Shown: positions 1 through 9,990 of the stretch, piece by piece
How positions within the stretch are numbered: the first letter of the stretch is position 1
How the letters are laid out: the number at the start of each line of letters is the position of its first letter
DNA from: Bacteroidales bacterium
Lineage (GTDB): Bacteria > Bacteroidota > Bacteroidia > Bacteroidales > JAADJA01
NCBI GenBank assembly: GCA_020052415.1
Contig: JAGVPB010000037.1
Span: 62,001 to 126,000 of the forward strand
Length of the DNA: 64,000 nt
Reading direction: 5' to 3'
The notes under the pieces: generated by a model
What the model saw: the letters and a program-made list of their open reading frames with translations, nothing else
What the model was told of the DNA's origin: nothing
Databases searched by the model: none
Translations under genes and position numbers: made by a program

Positions 1-1350
1 GCCCAGGTATGCATCTGGATTATTGGCCTGCGTACCGCTCATTTGAATGGCACTCATCAGTTCAGTATTTCTTTTATCAGGATTGGCCTGCCACAAACAA
101 GCCACCATTCCGGCAGTAATGGGTGATGAAAAAGACGTCCCGCTTCCATAACTAACCTCACCCGTCCAGGGATCAATAATGGCTGAACCCTGTCCCTGTG
201 CAACTACATTTGGTTTAATCCGGCCGTCGTAGGTAGGGCCGGTAGAGCTGAATCCGGCATAATTTCCCCCATCGTCAACCGCACCGATGGAGAACACACT
301 ATCACCATCCGCGGGAGCGCCTATATATTGCCAGGATGATCCCCCTGAATTTCCTGCACTGTTTACCACAATCATTCCCTTACTGGCAGCCAAATCCGCC
401 CCGATCGTCACGGGAGCGGTATTGCCATCCATATCTTCATAAGTATGGTTTTGTGACGGGTCATCAAATTCGGTATAACCCAGCGACGAATTTATGATAT
501 CAGCGCCGACACTATCAGCAAATTCTGCACCTGAAACCCAGTTCAGTTCTTCGATCAGATATTCGGAATCACCATCTTCGGTCCTAACCAGCCAGTAATC
601 AGCTTTTGGAGCAGATCCAACAATATTACCCGGCCAGTAAGCCCCCATGGTCGACAATACCATACATCCGTGGTAGTGCGAACCGAAAATATCCGGGTTC
701 AAAGGATTTACAAAATCCCGAGATCCTAAAATCTGTCCATTGTTCCATAAACTATCAAAAGCATCAATAATGTCAACATTCATAAAACCGGCATCCAGAA
801 CTGCAATGATTTTCCCTGCACCATTATATCCCATATCATGCAATGCATCACCATTGAGCATGTGTATTTGATTGTAGGCACCACCATAATCATAGCTGCT
901 TAAGGATTTAAGCAATTCGTCTTCAGGTATTCCAGAGTATGTTTCTCTTTCAAAAAATGGCTTCGGAAACGTTCCCTGCCTTTTTTCTCCGTTTCCTTTT
1001 TCTACAGATTCCACATAAGGAAGCAGGCTAATTGCATCCAGTGCAGCCGGATCAGTCGTGTATATAGTGACCGAATTCATCCATTTTGAAACTGTAAGTA
1101 TGGTTACACCTGTATTCGCAACACCTTCAATATATTGAGGATTGACAGGTAAATCATTTTCGATAATGTCAATTCCAAACAATACCCGCCGGTCAATAGC
1201 GCGCTGGGTTAAAAAATCTTCCGGATTTTCAATAGAATAAGGGGAATTGTTCTTATCAGTAAATTTTACCCAATACTTGTCAGGACTGACTTGTGAAAAA
1301 ATTACCGCGGAAATAAAAACTGAAATTAACAACAAATAAACTTTCTTCAT
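1..1350 (-). CDS. Subtilisin-like (S8) secreted serine peptidase, C-terminus outside window
   Basis: The gene runs off the left edge; 450 codons are visible from an ATG at 1350. Residues 1-19 form a signal peptide (MKKVYLLLISVFISAV). The S8 catalytic residues are visible in order: Asp about 186 (AVLDAGF), His about 227 (SHYHGC), the oxyanion Asn about 334 (NSAGNSGG) and Ser about 406 (GSGTSFSSP). A pro-region precedes the Asp. Exported subtilases of this type in Bacteroidota often end in a T9SS sorting domain, but that part is not in the window. The peptidase family is certain; the substrate is unknown. A TAnnTTTG promoter lies just upstream. Confidence 0.93.
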   Translation of the reverse strand, partial: MKKVYLLLISVFISAVIFSQVSPDKYWVKFTDKNNSPYSIENPEDFLTQRAIDRRVLFGIDIIENDLPVNPQYIEGVANTGVTILTVSKWMNSVTIYTTDPAALDAISLLPYVESVEKGNGEKRQGTFPKPFFERETYSGIPEDELLKSLSSYDYGGAYNQIHMLNGDALHDMGYNGAGKIIAVLDAGFMNVDIIDAFDSLWNNGQILGSRDFVNPLNPDIFGSHYHGCMVLSTMGAYWPGNIVGSAPKADYWLVRTEDGDSEYLIEELNWVSGAEFADSVGADIINSSLGYTEFDDPSQNHTYEDMDGNTAPVTIGADLAASKGMIVVNSAGNSGGSSWQYIGAPADGDSVFSIGAVDDGGNYAGFSSTGPTYDGRIKPNVVAQGQGSAIIDPWTGEVSYGSGTSFSSPITAGMVACLWQANPDKRNTELMSAIQMSGTQANNPDAYLG

Positions 1351-1374
1351 CTCTTTTATTTTATTTTAGAATTG

Positions 1375-1382
1375 CAAAGGTA
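1375..1382 (-). promoter_or_regulatory. Bacteroidota -7 element (TACCTTTG) for the subtilase
   Basis: On the minus strand this is an exact TAnnTTTG match 24 bp before the ATG of the subtilase gene. No clear -33 TTG was identified. Confidence 0.55.
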
Positions 1383-1586
1383 AAAATAATAACCATCCGG
1401 GGATGTTTCATTTAATATTCATAATTAATAACCCATCGTGAGTTGATCATATTTTCATTTGAATCTGATACGCCATTCAAACGAATCAATCTTCATTTTG
1501 TTTAAAAAGTGTACCTGTTTAATATTTACTGCCAGTGGATTTACGAAAATTAATTTTCTTCACAGATTCAATTTATAATATAGAAG

Positions 1587-1594
1587 TAACTTTG
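1587..1594 (+). promoter_or_regulatory. -7 element (TAACTTTG) for trmD
   Basis: Exact TAnnTTTG match 19 bp before the trmD ATG. It predicts a very short leader and supports the start at 1614. Confidence 0.6.
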
Positions 1595-1613
1595 CACAAA
1601 TGTGTTTTAAACA

Positions 1614-2294
1614 ATGCGATTGGATATACTCACAATATTCCCGGAAATGTTTGAAGGTGCATTTTCACTTTCAATAATTAAACGTGCACAAACAAAAGGG
1701 CTGGTTGATATTCATATTGCCAACATAAGGGATTATGCCACCAATAAGCACAAGCGTGTGGATGATTATCCCTATGGCGGTGGTTCAGGAATGGTAATGA
1801 TGATTGAGCCGATTGCCCTGTGCATCGAACACCTTCAATCCAAAACCTCCTATGATGAAATTATTTTCATGAGTCCCGATGGTAAGCTTCTTGATCAGAA
1901 AGCTGCAAACAATCTTTCAACATGCAGGAATCTCATGATTTTGTGCGGTCATTATAAAGGAATTGATGAGCGTATCAGGGAAAAATATATTACACGTGAA
2001 ATTTCGATCGGTAATTATGTGCTTTCAGGCGGTGAACTTGCAGCAGCTGTTCTTACTGATTCCATTATCCGATTAATTCCCGGGGTACTGAACGATGAAA
2101 CCTCAGCCCTGTCGGATTCTTTTCAGGACGATATGATCTCAGCACCGGTTTACACCCGTCCGGCTGATTACAAGGGTATGAAAGTGCCGGAAATCCTTCT
2201 GTCAGGCAATGACAAAGAAATCTATCAATGGCGCCAGAATAAAGCTTTGGAACGAACCAAAGCAAGACGGCCGGACCTATTCATCGAGGACTGA
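1614..2294 (+). CDS. trmD: tRNA (guanosine(37)-N1)-methyltransferase TrmD
   Basis: 226 residues, the usual length. TrmD methylates N1 of G37 next to the anticodon with S-adenosylmethionine and prevents +1 frameshifting. Family signatures are clear: [14 protein letters not shown] near residues 54-67, [12 protein letters not shown] near 111-122, and the knot motif [20 protein letters not shown] near 131-150. rplS follows in the same direction, a common bacterial pairing, although here rplS has its own promoter-like element. Confidence 0.98.
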   Translation: MRLDILTIFPEMFEGAFSLSIIKRAQTKGLVDIHIANIRDYATNKHKRVDDYPYGGGSGMVMMIEPIALCIEHLQSKTSYDEIIFMSPDGKLLDQKAANNLSTCRNLMILCGHYKGIDERIREKYITREISIGNYVLSGGELAAAVLTDSIIRLIPGVLNDETSALSDSFQDDMISAPVYTRPADYKGMKVPEILLSGNDKEIYQWRQNKALERTKARRPDLFIED

Positions 2295-2378
2295 TAATTT
2301 GAATATTTTATTGTATAGTTTCATTACCAGGTCTGATAAAATTTTTATTAAAACATTATTTTGTAAAAAATAAAGCAA

Positions 2379-2386
2379 TATATTTG
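2379..2386 (+). promoter_or_regulatory. -7 element (TATATTTG) for rplS
   Basis: Exact TAnnTTTG match 40 bp before the chosen rplS ATG. An in-frame upstream ATG at 2384 falls inside this element, which argues that 2426 is the real start. Confidence 0.55.
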
Positions 2387-2425
2387 CACCCATTTTCAGA
2401 GAAACAGCATTTAAAACATAGAGTG

Positions 2426-2779
2426 ATGAGTAAGAATCAATTATTACAATTTGTTGAGGATCAAATACAGGTAAAAGAGTTCCCGACATTCAAAGCAGGA
2501 GACACTGTAACCGTTAAATATAAAATTATTGAAGGAAACAAAGAACGTGTCCAGAGTTTTCAGGGAGTTGTACTGCAACGCAGGGGCAGTGGAAAGACTG
2601 AAACTTTCACGGTAAGGAAAATATCGGGTAACATTGGAGTGGAAAGGATTTTTCCATTCGCTTCTCCGTTCCTTGACGACATTGAGGTCAACAAACGTGG
2701 AGTTGTTCGCAGGGCACGCATTTTCTACCTCAGAGGCCTTCGGGGTAAGAAATCAAGGATCAAGGAAAAAAGATATTAA
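2426..2779 (+). CDS. rplS: 50S ribosomal protein L19
   Basis: 117 residues beginning [14 protein letters not shown]19 sits at the 30S-50S interface. Recognisable segments are [16 protein letters not shown], the [16 protein letters not shown] loop and the basic C-terminus [20 protein letters not shown]. An ATG 42 bases upstream in frame would add 14 residues unlike any L19 and lies in the promoter, so the later start was chosen. A hairpin terminator follows 21 bp after the stop. Confidence 0.98.
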   Translation: MSKNQLLQFVEDQIQVKEFPTFKAGDTVTVKYKIIEGNKERVQSFQGVVLQRRGSGKTETFTVRKISGNIGVERIFPFASPFLDDIEVNKRGVVRRARIFYLRGLRGKKSRIKEKRY

Positions 2780-2800
2780 TAGAATTAATAGTACTCCTGA

Positions 2801-2830
2801 AAGTCCTGTTAAACCAGGACTTTTTTATTT
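2801..2830 (+). terminator. Rho-independent terminator after rplS
   Basis: Perfect 8-bp stem AAGTCCTG/CAGGACTT (2801-2808 with 2815-2822), 6-nt loop, then a T-rich tract. It ends 6 bp before the dgkA start codon, so dgkA expression depends on read-through or a start within this region. Confidence 0.85.
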
Positions 2831-2836
2831 ATTTCG

Positions 2837-3202
2837 ATGAAATATCCAGAAGGTGGACAAGGACTGATCGCCAGTTTTAAATATGCTTTTAAAGGTATAG
2901 GCTACTCGCTGAAAACTCAGAGGAATGCTCAAATTCATACTGGGGTAGCAATTCTGGTTGTAATACTGGGATTTGTCCTGAAATTAAACACCACAGAGTG
3001 GATCATAATAGTTTTTGCCATTGCTTTGGTTTTGGTCGCTGAATTATTCAATACTTCTATTGAATTTCTTATTGATCTTCTTTCGCCTGAATATCACGAA
3101 AAGGCAGGCAGGGCAAAAGATATTGCAGCAGGAGCGGTTCTGATTTGTGCAATAGGAGCAGCTATTGCAGGCCTTATTATTTTTCTTCCCAAACTGTTCT
3201 AA
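2837..3202 (+). CDS. dgkA: Diacylglycerol/undecaprenol kinase family protein
   Basis: 121-residue integral membrane kinase with three predicted membrane segments (about 32-50, 53-70 and 96-118). The family motif is present: AELFNTSIEFLIDL (about 68-81) followed by KDIAAGAVL (about 93-101), with the Glu and Asn that bind Mg-ATP. The N-terminal amphipathic segment (SFKYAFKGIGYSLKTQRNAQIH) is typical. In Gram-negative bacteria DgkA phosphorylates diacylglycerol; some homologues act on undecaprenol, and the sequence alone does not decide which. It is convergent with the response regulator downstream. Confidence 0.92.
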   Translation: MKYPEGGQGLIASFKYAFKGIGYSLKTQRNAQIHTGVAILVVILGFVLKLNTTEWIIIVFAIALVLVAELFNTSIEFLIDLLSPEYHEKAGRAKDIAAGAVLICAIGAAIAGLIIFLPKLF

Positions 3203-3280
3203 TCGCTCTGTCGTTTCCCGGATGATATTAAGTGCCAAAGCTTTTATCCGATATAGGCGGGATTGATATGTGAATCCTCA

Positions 3281-4657
3281 TCAGGATAATTCAAATTTTT
3301 TCATTCTTCTGTCGAGTGATTGCCATGAAATATGCAAAAGCTCGGCTGCTTTTGATTTGTTATTATTTGATTTTTCCAGCGCTTTCTTAATTAGTCTGAG
3401 TTCTGCAATTTCGAGATCCCAGATTTCTTCACCAGACTGGATTCTTTCAGTACGACCAGGTGAGGGAACTTTATTGATAAGAAAATCCGACATTTTTAAA
3501 TGTCCGTTTTCGCTGATAATGATCGCTCTTTCAACAAGGTTTCTTAATTCACGGATATTTCCGGGGAAATGATAATGTTCAAGTTCACGATGAATTACCG
3601 GATCTACTTTTTTAACCTGCTTTCCCAAATGTTGTGCATAATAATTAATAAAGTAATCTACCAAAATCGGGATATCTTCTCTTCTCTCGCGCAGGGGAGG
3701 CAGATCAATAACAAAAGAACTGATCCTGTGATAGAGATCGAGCCGGAATAGCTTTTCCTGGCTCATTTTCATGAGTTCCTGGTTGGAAGCTGTAATCACT
3801 CTGACGTCCACATTTATCATTTCGTGCGAGCCCACCCTGGAAACTTTTCTTTCTTCCAGGACCCTGAGCAGTTTAGCCTGCTGACTCAGCGGCATGTCGC
3901 CTATTTCATCAAGAAATAAAGTGCCTTTATTAGCAATTTCGAACCAACCGGCTTTGTGCTCAATAGCCCCGGTAAAAGATCCCTTTTTATGTCCAAAAAA
4001 TTCGCTTTCAAAAAGTGATTCGGGGATGGCTGAACAATTAACAGAATGAAAAATCTGGTTGCACCTGTTGCTCAGATAGTGGATGCCGCGTGCAACCAGT
4101 TCTTTTCCTGTTCCGCTTTCGCCGGTTATAAGGACTGTTGTACTTTCCACATCGGCCACTTTTGCCATCATCGAAATTACCTTTTTCATGGCATCACTTC
4201 TGCCAATAAGCTGATGGCCTATATTTTTCTGAATCTCCTTTGTGATCAAAGAGTAGTTTTTTTCAAGATCTTTATATTTCAGATGAAGGTTGAGATACCT
4301 GGTAGTGCGCTGGATAGCAATATTGATATCCATTAAACGGAATGGCTTTGGAAAGAAATCGGCCGCACCATTACGCATCGCTTCAATTACACTGGTCATA
4401 TCACCATGTCCTGAAATCATTATAACTTCGAGATCGGGATAATTTTCCTTGATTATCTTTAGGACAGATAACCCATCCATTTCAGGCAACTTAATATCCA
4501 GAATTACAATATCTACTTTGTTTTCTTTCAGAAGGTCAAATGCCTCTGAGGGTAATCCTGCTTTATAAACCTGGTATTTATTCTCAACCAAAAATTCCGC
4601 AATTTCATCACGAACTCTTTGCTCATCATCCACTACCAGAATTTTCACTTTTTCCAT
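3281..4657 (-). CDS. NtrC-family sigma-54-dependent response regulator
   Basis: 458 residues from ATG 4657. A receiver domain (1-120; phospho-acceptor Asp 54 in VILDIKLPEMDG, Lys 104) is followed by an AAA+ domain with Walker A GESGTGKE (179-186), the sigma-54 contact loop GSFTGA (226-231) and Walker B TLFLDEIGD (246-254). A Fis-type HTH closes the protein (KAAELLHISWQSLDRRMKK). It should activate RpoN promoters after phosphorylation, presumably by the kinase encoded just upstream. A GTG at 4684, abutting the kinase stop codon, would add nine residues; the ATG was preferred because the receiver begins at MEKVKILVVDDE. Confidence 0.95.
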   Translation of the reverse strand: MEKVKILVVDDEQRVRDEIAEFLVENKYQVYKAGLPSEAFDLLKENKVDIVILDIKLPEMDGLSVLKIIKENYPDLEVIMISGHGDMTSVIEAMRNGAADFFPKPFRLMDINIAIQRTTRYLNLHLKYKDLEKNYSLITKEIQKNIGHQLIGRSDAMKKVISMMAKVADVESTTVLITGESGTGKELVARGIHYLSNRCNQIFHSVNCSAIPESLFESEFFGHKKGSFTGAIEHKAGWFEIANKGTLFLDEIGDMPLSQQAKLLRVLEERKVSRVGSHEMINVDVRVITASNQELMKMSQEKLFRLDLYHRISSFVIDLPPLRERREDIPILVDYFINYYAQHLGKQVKKVDPVIHRELEHYHFPGNIRELRNLVERAIIISENGHLKMSDFLINKVPSPGRTERIQSGEEIWDLEIAELRLIKKALEKSNNNKSKAAELLHISWQSLDRRMKKFELS

Positions 4658-4684
4658 AAAATTGTTTTTATTATCAACTGTCAC

Positions 4685-6013
4685 CTAATTTGCTGGCAAC
4701 GTAACTCTTACTTTTGTAAATTTATTTACCTGGCTTTCGACTGTGATTTCACCCTTCATTTCCTTGATTATTCCATAGGATATTGAAAGGCCTAAACCAG
4801 TCCCGTATTCAACATCTTTAGTCGTAAAAAACGGATCAAAAATATTGTCAAGGTTTTTCTTGGCAATCCCGATTCCGTTATCCTCAATTTCAAGAATAGC
4901 CAGGTTTTCCCGGTTGTAACTGCTGATTGTAATCGTTTTTACAAAACTCTTATTGAACAACTTCTTTTGTCGCTCATCCACGGCATATTTTGCATTTGAA
5001 AGCAGATTTAAAACTACCTGTTCAACACGGTACTTGTTTCCTGTAGTGTAACACTTTTCATCTGCAAGATTCAAACTCAACTGAATATTTTGATTGTAAT
5101 ATTGCATGCTCACAAGCGACAAGGCATCATGTACTGTGGAATTCAGGTCCACGATTTCATTTAATGTGGCATCCTGGTCCCTCGAAAAAATTCTTACATG
5201 ATTTATTATTTGCCTGATCCTGTCAATATCTTTAAATAATGCGTTGATTTTATTCCGGAGATATTCCTCGGAAAAACCATCATTTGAAAGTTTAAACAAA
5301 ATATTATCAAGGCCCATCGAAATACCACCCAAGGGCTGGTTGATTTCATGTGCGATCCCGGCAGATAATTCACCCATTGATTCGAGTTTGGATTTTTGAA
5401 TAAGCAATTGTTGTTGCTTCTGCCTCTTTTTAAGTTCTTCTTTAACTCTTTTCTCGAGATTTAAATTCAGCTCTTTTAATTCATTCTCAGCAAGGATGCG
5501 TTCTTTGATTTCCTTTTTTAAATCCCTGGTTCGCTCATCAATTCTCCTTTCAAGCTCTTCGTTCAGTTTCCTGAGATCCTCTTCGGCTTTTTTTCGCTTC
5601 ACCTCCTGGTCTTTCACTTCTCTTTCAAGCAAAATTCCTTTACCCAATTCAACCACAAGGGAAGTAAGTTTTTTGGTTTCAACCGGTTTTAGCAGGAAGC
5701 TGTTAACGCCAATTTTTATGGCGTCCATAAAGTACTCGGCTTCTCCATAAGCCGAAAGGATGACAAGCCTGACATTGTTATCTCTCTGACGGATGTGTTC
5801 GACCATCTCAAGTCCATCCATCACGGGCATCATAATATCGGTAATGATAAGATCGGGTTTGTATTTTTTGTAAAATTCGAGCCCTTCTTTTCCGTTTTCA
5901 GCAACATACAGCCTCTTCACGAATTTATCAAGAATCCGTTCGTAAATTGCCCTCAGTAACTCTTCGTCCTCAACAAATAAAACTGTAATATCAAGTTTAC
6001 CGTTGCTTTCCAA
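4685..6013 (-). CDS. Receiver-histidine kinase hybrid, no sensor domain
   Basis: 442 residues. Receiver domain 1-125 (phospho-acceptor Asp 59 in [13 protein letters not shown], Lys 109), a long charged coiled coil about 130-205, then HisKA with His 222 ([11 protein letters not shown]) and a HATPase domain with N-box [13 protein letters not shown] and [11 protein letters not shown]. There is no membrane segment or ligand-binding domain, so input probably arrives by phosphotransfer to the receiver or through a partner protein. It is directly followed by the NtrC-type regulator, its likely output. The only usable start is TTG at 6013, immediately after an in-frame TAA; no ATG or GTG occurs before the receiver core. 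Confidence 0.92.
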   Translation of the reverse strand: MESNGKLDITVLFVEDEELLRAIYERILDKFVKRLYVAENGKEGLEFYKKYKPDLIITDIMMPVMDGLEMVEHIRQRDNNVRLVILSAYGEAEYFMDAIKIGVNSFLLKPVETKKLTSLVVELGKGILLEREVKDQEVKRKKAEEDLRKLNEELERRIDERTRDLKKEIKERILAENELKELNLNLEKRVKEELKKRQKQQQLLIQKSKLESMGELSAGIAHEINQPLGGISMGLDNILFKLSNDGFSEEYLRNKINALFKDIDRIRQIINHVRIFSRDQDATLNEIVDLNSTVHDALSLVSMQYYNQNIQLSLNLADEKCYTTGNKYRVEQVVLNLLSNAKYAVDERQKKLFNKSFVKTITISSYNRENLAILEIEDNGIGIAKKNLDNIFDPFFTTKDVEYGTGLGLSISYGIIKEMKGEITVESQVNKFTKVRVTLPAN

Positions 6014-6067
6014 TTATAGTAAAGATTTTTTAATATCGAATGATTTAATAGTACCCGACAATGGTAA

Positions 6068-6075
6068 CAAATTTA
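6068..6075 (-). promoter_or_regulatory. -7 element (TAAATTTG) for the kinase-regulator operon
   Basis: Exact TAnnTTTG on the minus strand, 54 bp upstream of the TTG start. It lies in the divergent region shared with the M23 peptidase gene. Confidence 0.5.
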
Positions 6076-6099
6076 TGAAAAATAGTTTTCGAAATCACA

Positions 6100-6107
6100 T
6101 ATCTTTG
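6100..6107 (+). promoter_or_regulatory. -7 element (TATCTTTG) for the M23 peptidase
   Basis: Exact TAnnTTTG on the plus strand, 70 bp before the ATG at 6178, back to back with the minus-strand element at 6068-6075. Confidence 0.5.
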
Positions 6108-6177
6108 CCGTTGTACGTAATTTCCGTAATCAAGTTCGGATGAGATATAAAAAAGCATACTGAATCATTGTTTTATT

Positions 6178-7920
6178 ATGAATTCCAAATTCACTATTTA
6201 TATTTTTAAATATCTTTCATTATTATTTCCTGCATTTAGCATGCTTTCCGCACAGGAAATTTATCCGCAAAGTTATTTCATTTCTCCACTTGAAATACCT
6301 GTTCAGCTTTCCGGAACATTTGCTGAACTCCGTTCCGATCATTTTCACTCGGGACTTGACCTTCGCACTGGAGAAAAAGAAGGTATGAAAGTATTTGCTG
6401 TGGCCTCCGGCTATGTTTCAAGAATAAAGGTTTCTTCAGGAGGGTACGGAAAAGCGATCTATATCACACACCCCAACGGATATGTTTCTGTTTACGGCCA
6501 TCTTAAGCAATGTGCAGGCTCCATAGGTGATTATGTGAAAAAGCAACAGTATGCAAACGAATCGTTTGAAGTGGATTTGTATCCCCAGGCTGGTCAGATT
6601 CAGGTAATCAAAGGAGAAGTTATCGGATTATCAGGAAACTCGGGATCATCCGGCGGACCTCACCTCCATTTTGAAATCAGGGATGAAAACTCACAAAAGC
6701 CTGTTAATCCATTGCTCTTTGGTTTTAAAGTTGAAGATAAATCACCTCCTGTGTTAAATTTACTAAAGGTTTATCCGGTTGGACGGCAATCGCAGGTTGA
6801 GTATGTTAATTCAAGTGCTGAATTTTTTCTGGTAAATACCGGTGGTTCCTGGTCGCTTGCTAATCAGGATACCATTCAAATATCGGGAAAGGTTTATTTT
6901 GGGATTGGAACCTGGGATCTGTTCAATAATGGAAATAATAAAAATGGTGTTTATTCTGTGAAATTGTTGGCGGATTCTTTAACTGTGTACCAGCACCAAA
7001 TGGAATCCTTTTCCTTTGATGAAACGCGTTACATCAACAGCCTGATTGATTACAGCGACTGGGCAAGAAAAAAACGACAGGTACAAAAATCCTATATTCA
7101 GCCGAATAATCATCTGAGCATTTATCATGGTGTGGTCAACAACGGAATTATAAGTTTTGATGATGAAAAGGTTCATGAAATGATCTACGAAGTGGCTGAT
7201 ATTGCCGGGAACATTTCCACACTTAAATTTTATGTGAAAAGTGAAAAGGAAGATAATGCTCATGAAAATAATGAAATCCAAATGGGTGAGACCAATCAAA
7301 TATTCACATACAAAAAAGATAATGAATTCCGCACTGATAACGTCATCTTGAAAGTTCCTAGAAACGCTTTATACGATACACTGTCCTTCTCATATCAAAA
7401 CCTGCCGGGTAACCGGAAAATGTATTCAGATATTCATCGCTTGCACTTTGATGATGTGCCCCTACATTCCTGGTGCGAACTGAGCATTCGTCCGGATTCT
7501 CTTTCACAGTTTTTACAGCAGAAAGCGATACTAGTTAAACTTGATGATGACAAAAGTTTTATTTCTGTAGGGGGTCATTGGAAAGAAGGATACATTCATA
7601 CCCAAATCAGGGAATTCGGGGAATATTGTGTGGTTGCAGATACAGTTCCACCAACGATAAAACCTTTAAACATCAACAATAACAAAATAATTACCGGTCA
7701 GGATACTCTGTCAATTACCATAGCTGACACGTTATCGGGAATTAATTCGTACCGGGGAACTCTGAATGGCCACTGGATATTGATGGAATATGATGCAAAA
7801 AACGATTTATTATTCTATAAATTCGACGGGCATCTGAATAAGGGTGAAAATAAATTCGAACTGACTGTGAGTGACAAGAAAAACAATATTTCAAAATATA
7901 AAGCAACATTGATTTACTAA
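6178..7920 (+). CDS. Secreted M23 (LytM-type) metallopeptidase
   Basis: 580 residues with a signal peptide (1-25, cleavage near LSAQ). The LytM fold is at about 50-180 with zinc ligands His 57 and Asp 61 (HFHSGLD), catalytic His 108 (VYGHL) and HLHFEI (His 162 and 164). The remaining 400 residues are beta-rich with no recognised enzyme motif and probably bind envelope components. The family cleaves peptidoglycan cross-links or regulates amidases. It is transcribed alone and divergently from the kinase operon. Confidence 0.93.
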   Translation: MNSKFTIYIFKYLSLLFPAFSMLSAQEIYPQSYFISPLEIPVQLSGTFAELRSDHFHSGLDLRTGEKEGMKVFAVASGYVSRIKVSSGGYGKAIYITHPNGYVSVYGHLKQCAGSIGDYVKKQQYANESFEVDLYPQAGQIQVIKGEVIGLSGNSGSSGGPHLHFEIRDENSQKPVNPLLFGFKVEDKSPPVLNLLKVYPVGRQSQVEYVNSSAEFFLVNTGGSWSLANQDTIQISGKVYFGIGTWDLFNNGNNKNGVYSVKLLADSLTVYQHQMESFSFDETRYINSLIDYSDWARKKRQVQKSYIQPNNHLSIYHGVVNNGIISFDDEKVHEMIYEVADIAGNISTLKFYVKSEKEDNAHENNEIQMGETNQIFTYKKDNEFRTDNVILKVPRNALYDTLSFSYQNLPGNRKMYSDIHRLHFDDVPLHSWCELSIRPDSLSQFLQQKAILVKLDDDKSFISVGGHWKEGYIHTQIREFGEYCVVADTVPPTIKPLNINNNKIITGQDTLSITIADTLSGINSYRGTLNGHWILMEYDAKNDLLFYKFDGHLNKGENKFELTVSDKKNNISKYKATLIY

Positions 7921-7974
7921 AAAGAAATACTAAAAATTAGTTTACCTGGTTTTAATACGAGTTAACTTTTCATA

Positions 7975-9054
7975 ATGAAAAATAAACTGTTTATCTTAGT
8001 TTTCCTTCTTGAATTAATTGTTTTACATGCATTTAATCAGAAATATCTGACAGGCAGCGATTCATTAAAAGTTATTGAAAGTGGGCAAGGAAGATACATA
8101 ATAAAAAAGGATAGTGTTTTCTATGAATTGGCTCGTCAACCATGGAGCAGTTCTTTATTTCCCAAAATTGTGAGCATAGAATGTGATTTAGTCACCTTTA
8201 ATGTTATAAAGAATGGATATGCGAAGGATAGAAACAATATTTATTATAATGGCATAAAAATCAATAATGTTGATTATAACAGTTTCAAAATCATTGAACC
8301 CAGCAATTTAAACTCAGATCCATATTGGGATTGGATAAAAGCTTACTATTCAAAAGATAATTATCATGTTTTCATTGGTGATAAGATTATTTTAAATGCT
8401 GATGTTTACTCATTCGTACTAATCGAAGGTAGGTTTACAAAAGATCATAATCATGTTTATCATGTGGGTAAAGCTATTTCGGATAATCCTGAATCATTTC
8501 AAATTCTTGATTACAAATCAAGATATGCGAAAGATAAAGAATATGCTTTTTATTGGTGGGGAGTTGGTTCTCCGGAAGAATTAGATACAATAAAAGTAAT
8601 AAATCCTGAAAGATTTAAGGTATTAACAGATTCCAGGGCTAGTGATGGCGAGAATATTTATTGGCATGGCCAATTGCTTCCAAATGCTGATATAGAAACC
8701 TTTAAAGTAATAAATAATGATTACTCATGTGATAATAATCATGTTTATTTCAAGAACAAATTAATTCGCGAAGCCAAACCGGAGACGTTTAAATTCCTTG
8801 ACAAATATTATTCGAAAGATGATAAAGCTGTTTATTATTTTGATTCAATAATAATGTACGCCGATCCTGCTTCCTTTATTCCTTTGAGTTACCGATGGGG
8901 AAAAGATAAAGATTATATTTATTTCGAATACAACAGAAGGAAAGATATTGATTACGAATCATTTGAGCTTGATTCACTTTTCGCATTCGCAAAGGATAAG
9001 TTTTATATATATGATAGTTTCGGTAAAATATTTAAGAAAAATACAGGAGAATAA
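7975..9054 (+). CDS. Secreted DKNYY-repeat protein
   Basis: 359 residues with an N-terminal signal peptide. Imperfect repeats of about 25-40 residues carry the DKNYY pattern, for example YAKDRNNIYYNGIKI, YSKDNYHVFIGDKII, FTKDHNHVYHVGKAI and YSKDDKAVYYFDSII, alternating with SFKII/TFKVI strands. DKNYY proteins (Pfam family) are exported and of unknown function. It lies 54 bp after the M23 peptidase and may be co-transcribed. AT content is higher than in its neighbours. Confidence 0.85.
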   Translation: MKNKLFILVFLLELIVLHAFNQKYLTGSDSLKVIESGQGRYIIKKDSVFYELARQPWSSSLFPKIVSIECDLVTFNVIKNGYAKDRNNIYYNGIKINNVDYNSFKIIEPSNLNSDPYWDWIKAYYSKDNYHVFIGDKIILNADVYSFVLIEGRFTKDHNHVYHVGKAISDNPESFQILDYKSRYAKDKEYAFYWWGVGSPEELDTIKVINPERFKVLTDSRASDGENIYWHGQLLPNADIETFKVINNDYSCDNNHVYFKNKLIREAKPETFKFLDKYYSKDDKAVYYFDSIIMYADPASFIPLSYRWGKDKDYIYFEYNRRKDIDYESFELDSLFAFAKDKFYIYDSFGKIFKKNTGE

Positions 9055-9125
9055 TATATTACTTATCGGGGGATTTAAAACAATTAAACGATGAGGTTCT
9101 ATACCATGAATTCAAAATAAAGTTT

Positions 9126-9911
9126 ATGAAAATACCAATTTACCAGGTTGATGCATTTACCAGCAAGGTTTTCAAAGGCAATCCGGCAGCCGTATGTCCT
9201 CTTGATGCATGGCCTGAAAGTAAAATATTACAGGATATTGCAACTGAAAACAATTTATCCGAAACAGCATTTTTTGTCGGCAAGCAGGATCATTTCGAGA
9301 TCAGGTGGTTTACACCGAAAGTAGAAGTCAATTTGTGCGGCCACGCGACGCTTGCATCGGCTCATGTGATCTTTCACCATTTGAATTATCCAAAGGATGA
9401 AATCGCCTTTCTTTCTAAAAGCGGAATTTTAAAGGTTATGAAAAACGGAAAATCACTGATCCTGGATTTTCCAACTTCGAAAATTGATTTAGCCATAATC
9501 ACTAAGGAACTTACCACAGCTCTAGGCAAAATACCGATGTCGGCATATAAGGCTGGTCAAAAGCTAATGGCCCTTTTTGAGGATGAAAAAACTGTTGCAG
9601 CTATAAGCCCAGATTTTGAAAAGCTAAAGAACCTCGACTATATGGGAGTAATTGTAACAGCTCCGGGTGACAAAGTTGATTTTGTTTCGAGGTTTTTTGC
9701 GCCGAAAGTAGGCATTAATGAAGATCCGGTGACCGGCTCGGCTCATACTGTTTTAATTCCCTTTTGGTCGGAAAGGCTGGGAAAAGAGAAACTGAAAGCG
9801 CTCCAAATCTCTGCCAGAACCGGTGAACTGGATTGCACCTACAAAGGCGACAGAGTTTGGATTGGCGGGCAGGCTGTGACCTATTTGGTTGGGGAGATTG
9901 AGTTTGAATAA
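9126..9911 (+). CDS. PhzF-family isomerase/epimerase
   Basis: 261 residues, slightly short for the family. N-terminal YQVDAFTSKVFKGNPAAVC, the catalytic-Glu segment ATENNLSETAFF (Glu about 46), RWFTPKVEVNLCGHATLASAH and the second-half EDPVTGSAHTVLIPFW are diagnostic of the two-lobed diaminopimelate-epimerase-like fold. PhzF isomerises a dihydroanthranilate in phenazine synthesis, but no other phenazine gene is nearby, so the real substrate is unknown. The gene appears to stand alone. Confidence 0.93.
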   Translation: MKIPIYQVDAFTSKVFKGNPAAVCPLDAWPESKILQDIATENNLSETAFFVGKQDHFEIRWFTPKVEVNLCGHATLASAHVIFHHLNYPKDEIAFLSKSGILKVMKNGKSLILDFPTSKIDLAIITKELTTALGKIPMSAYKAGQKLMALFEDEKTVAAISPDFEKLKNLDYMGVIVTAPGDKVDFVSRFFAPKVGINEDPVTGSAHTVLIPFWSERLGKEKLKALQISARTGELDCTYKGDRVWIGGQAVTYLVGEIEFE

Positions 9912-9990
9912 AAATTAATTAAGCAAAAACCAGCACAATTTAAACTTATGCTTAAGGTTTCGATTGAATACCTGATACAGCAAAGGAAAC

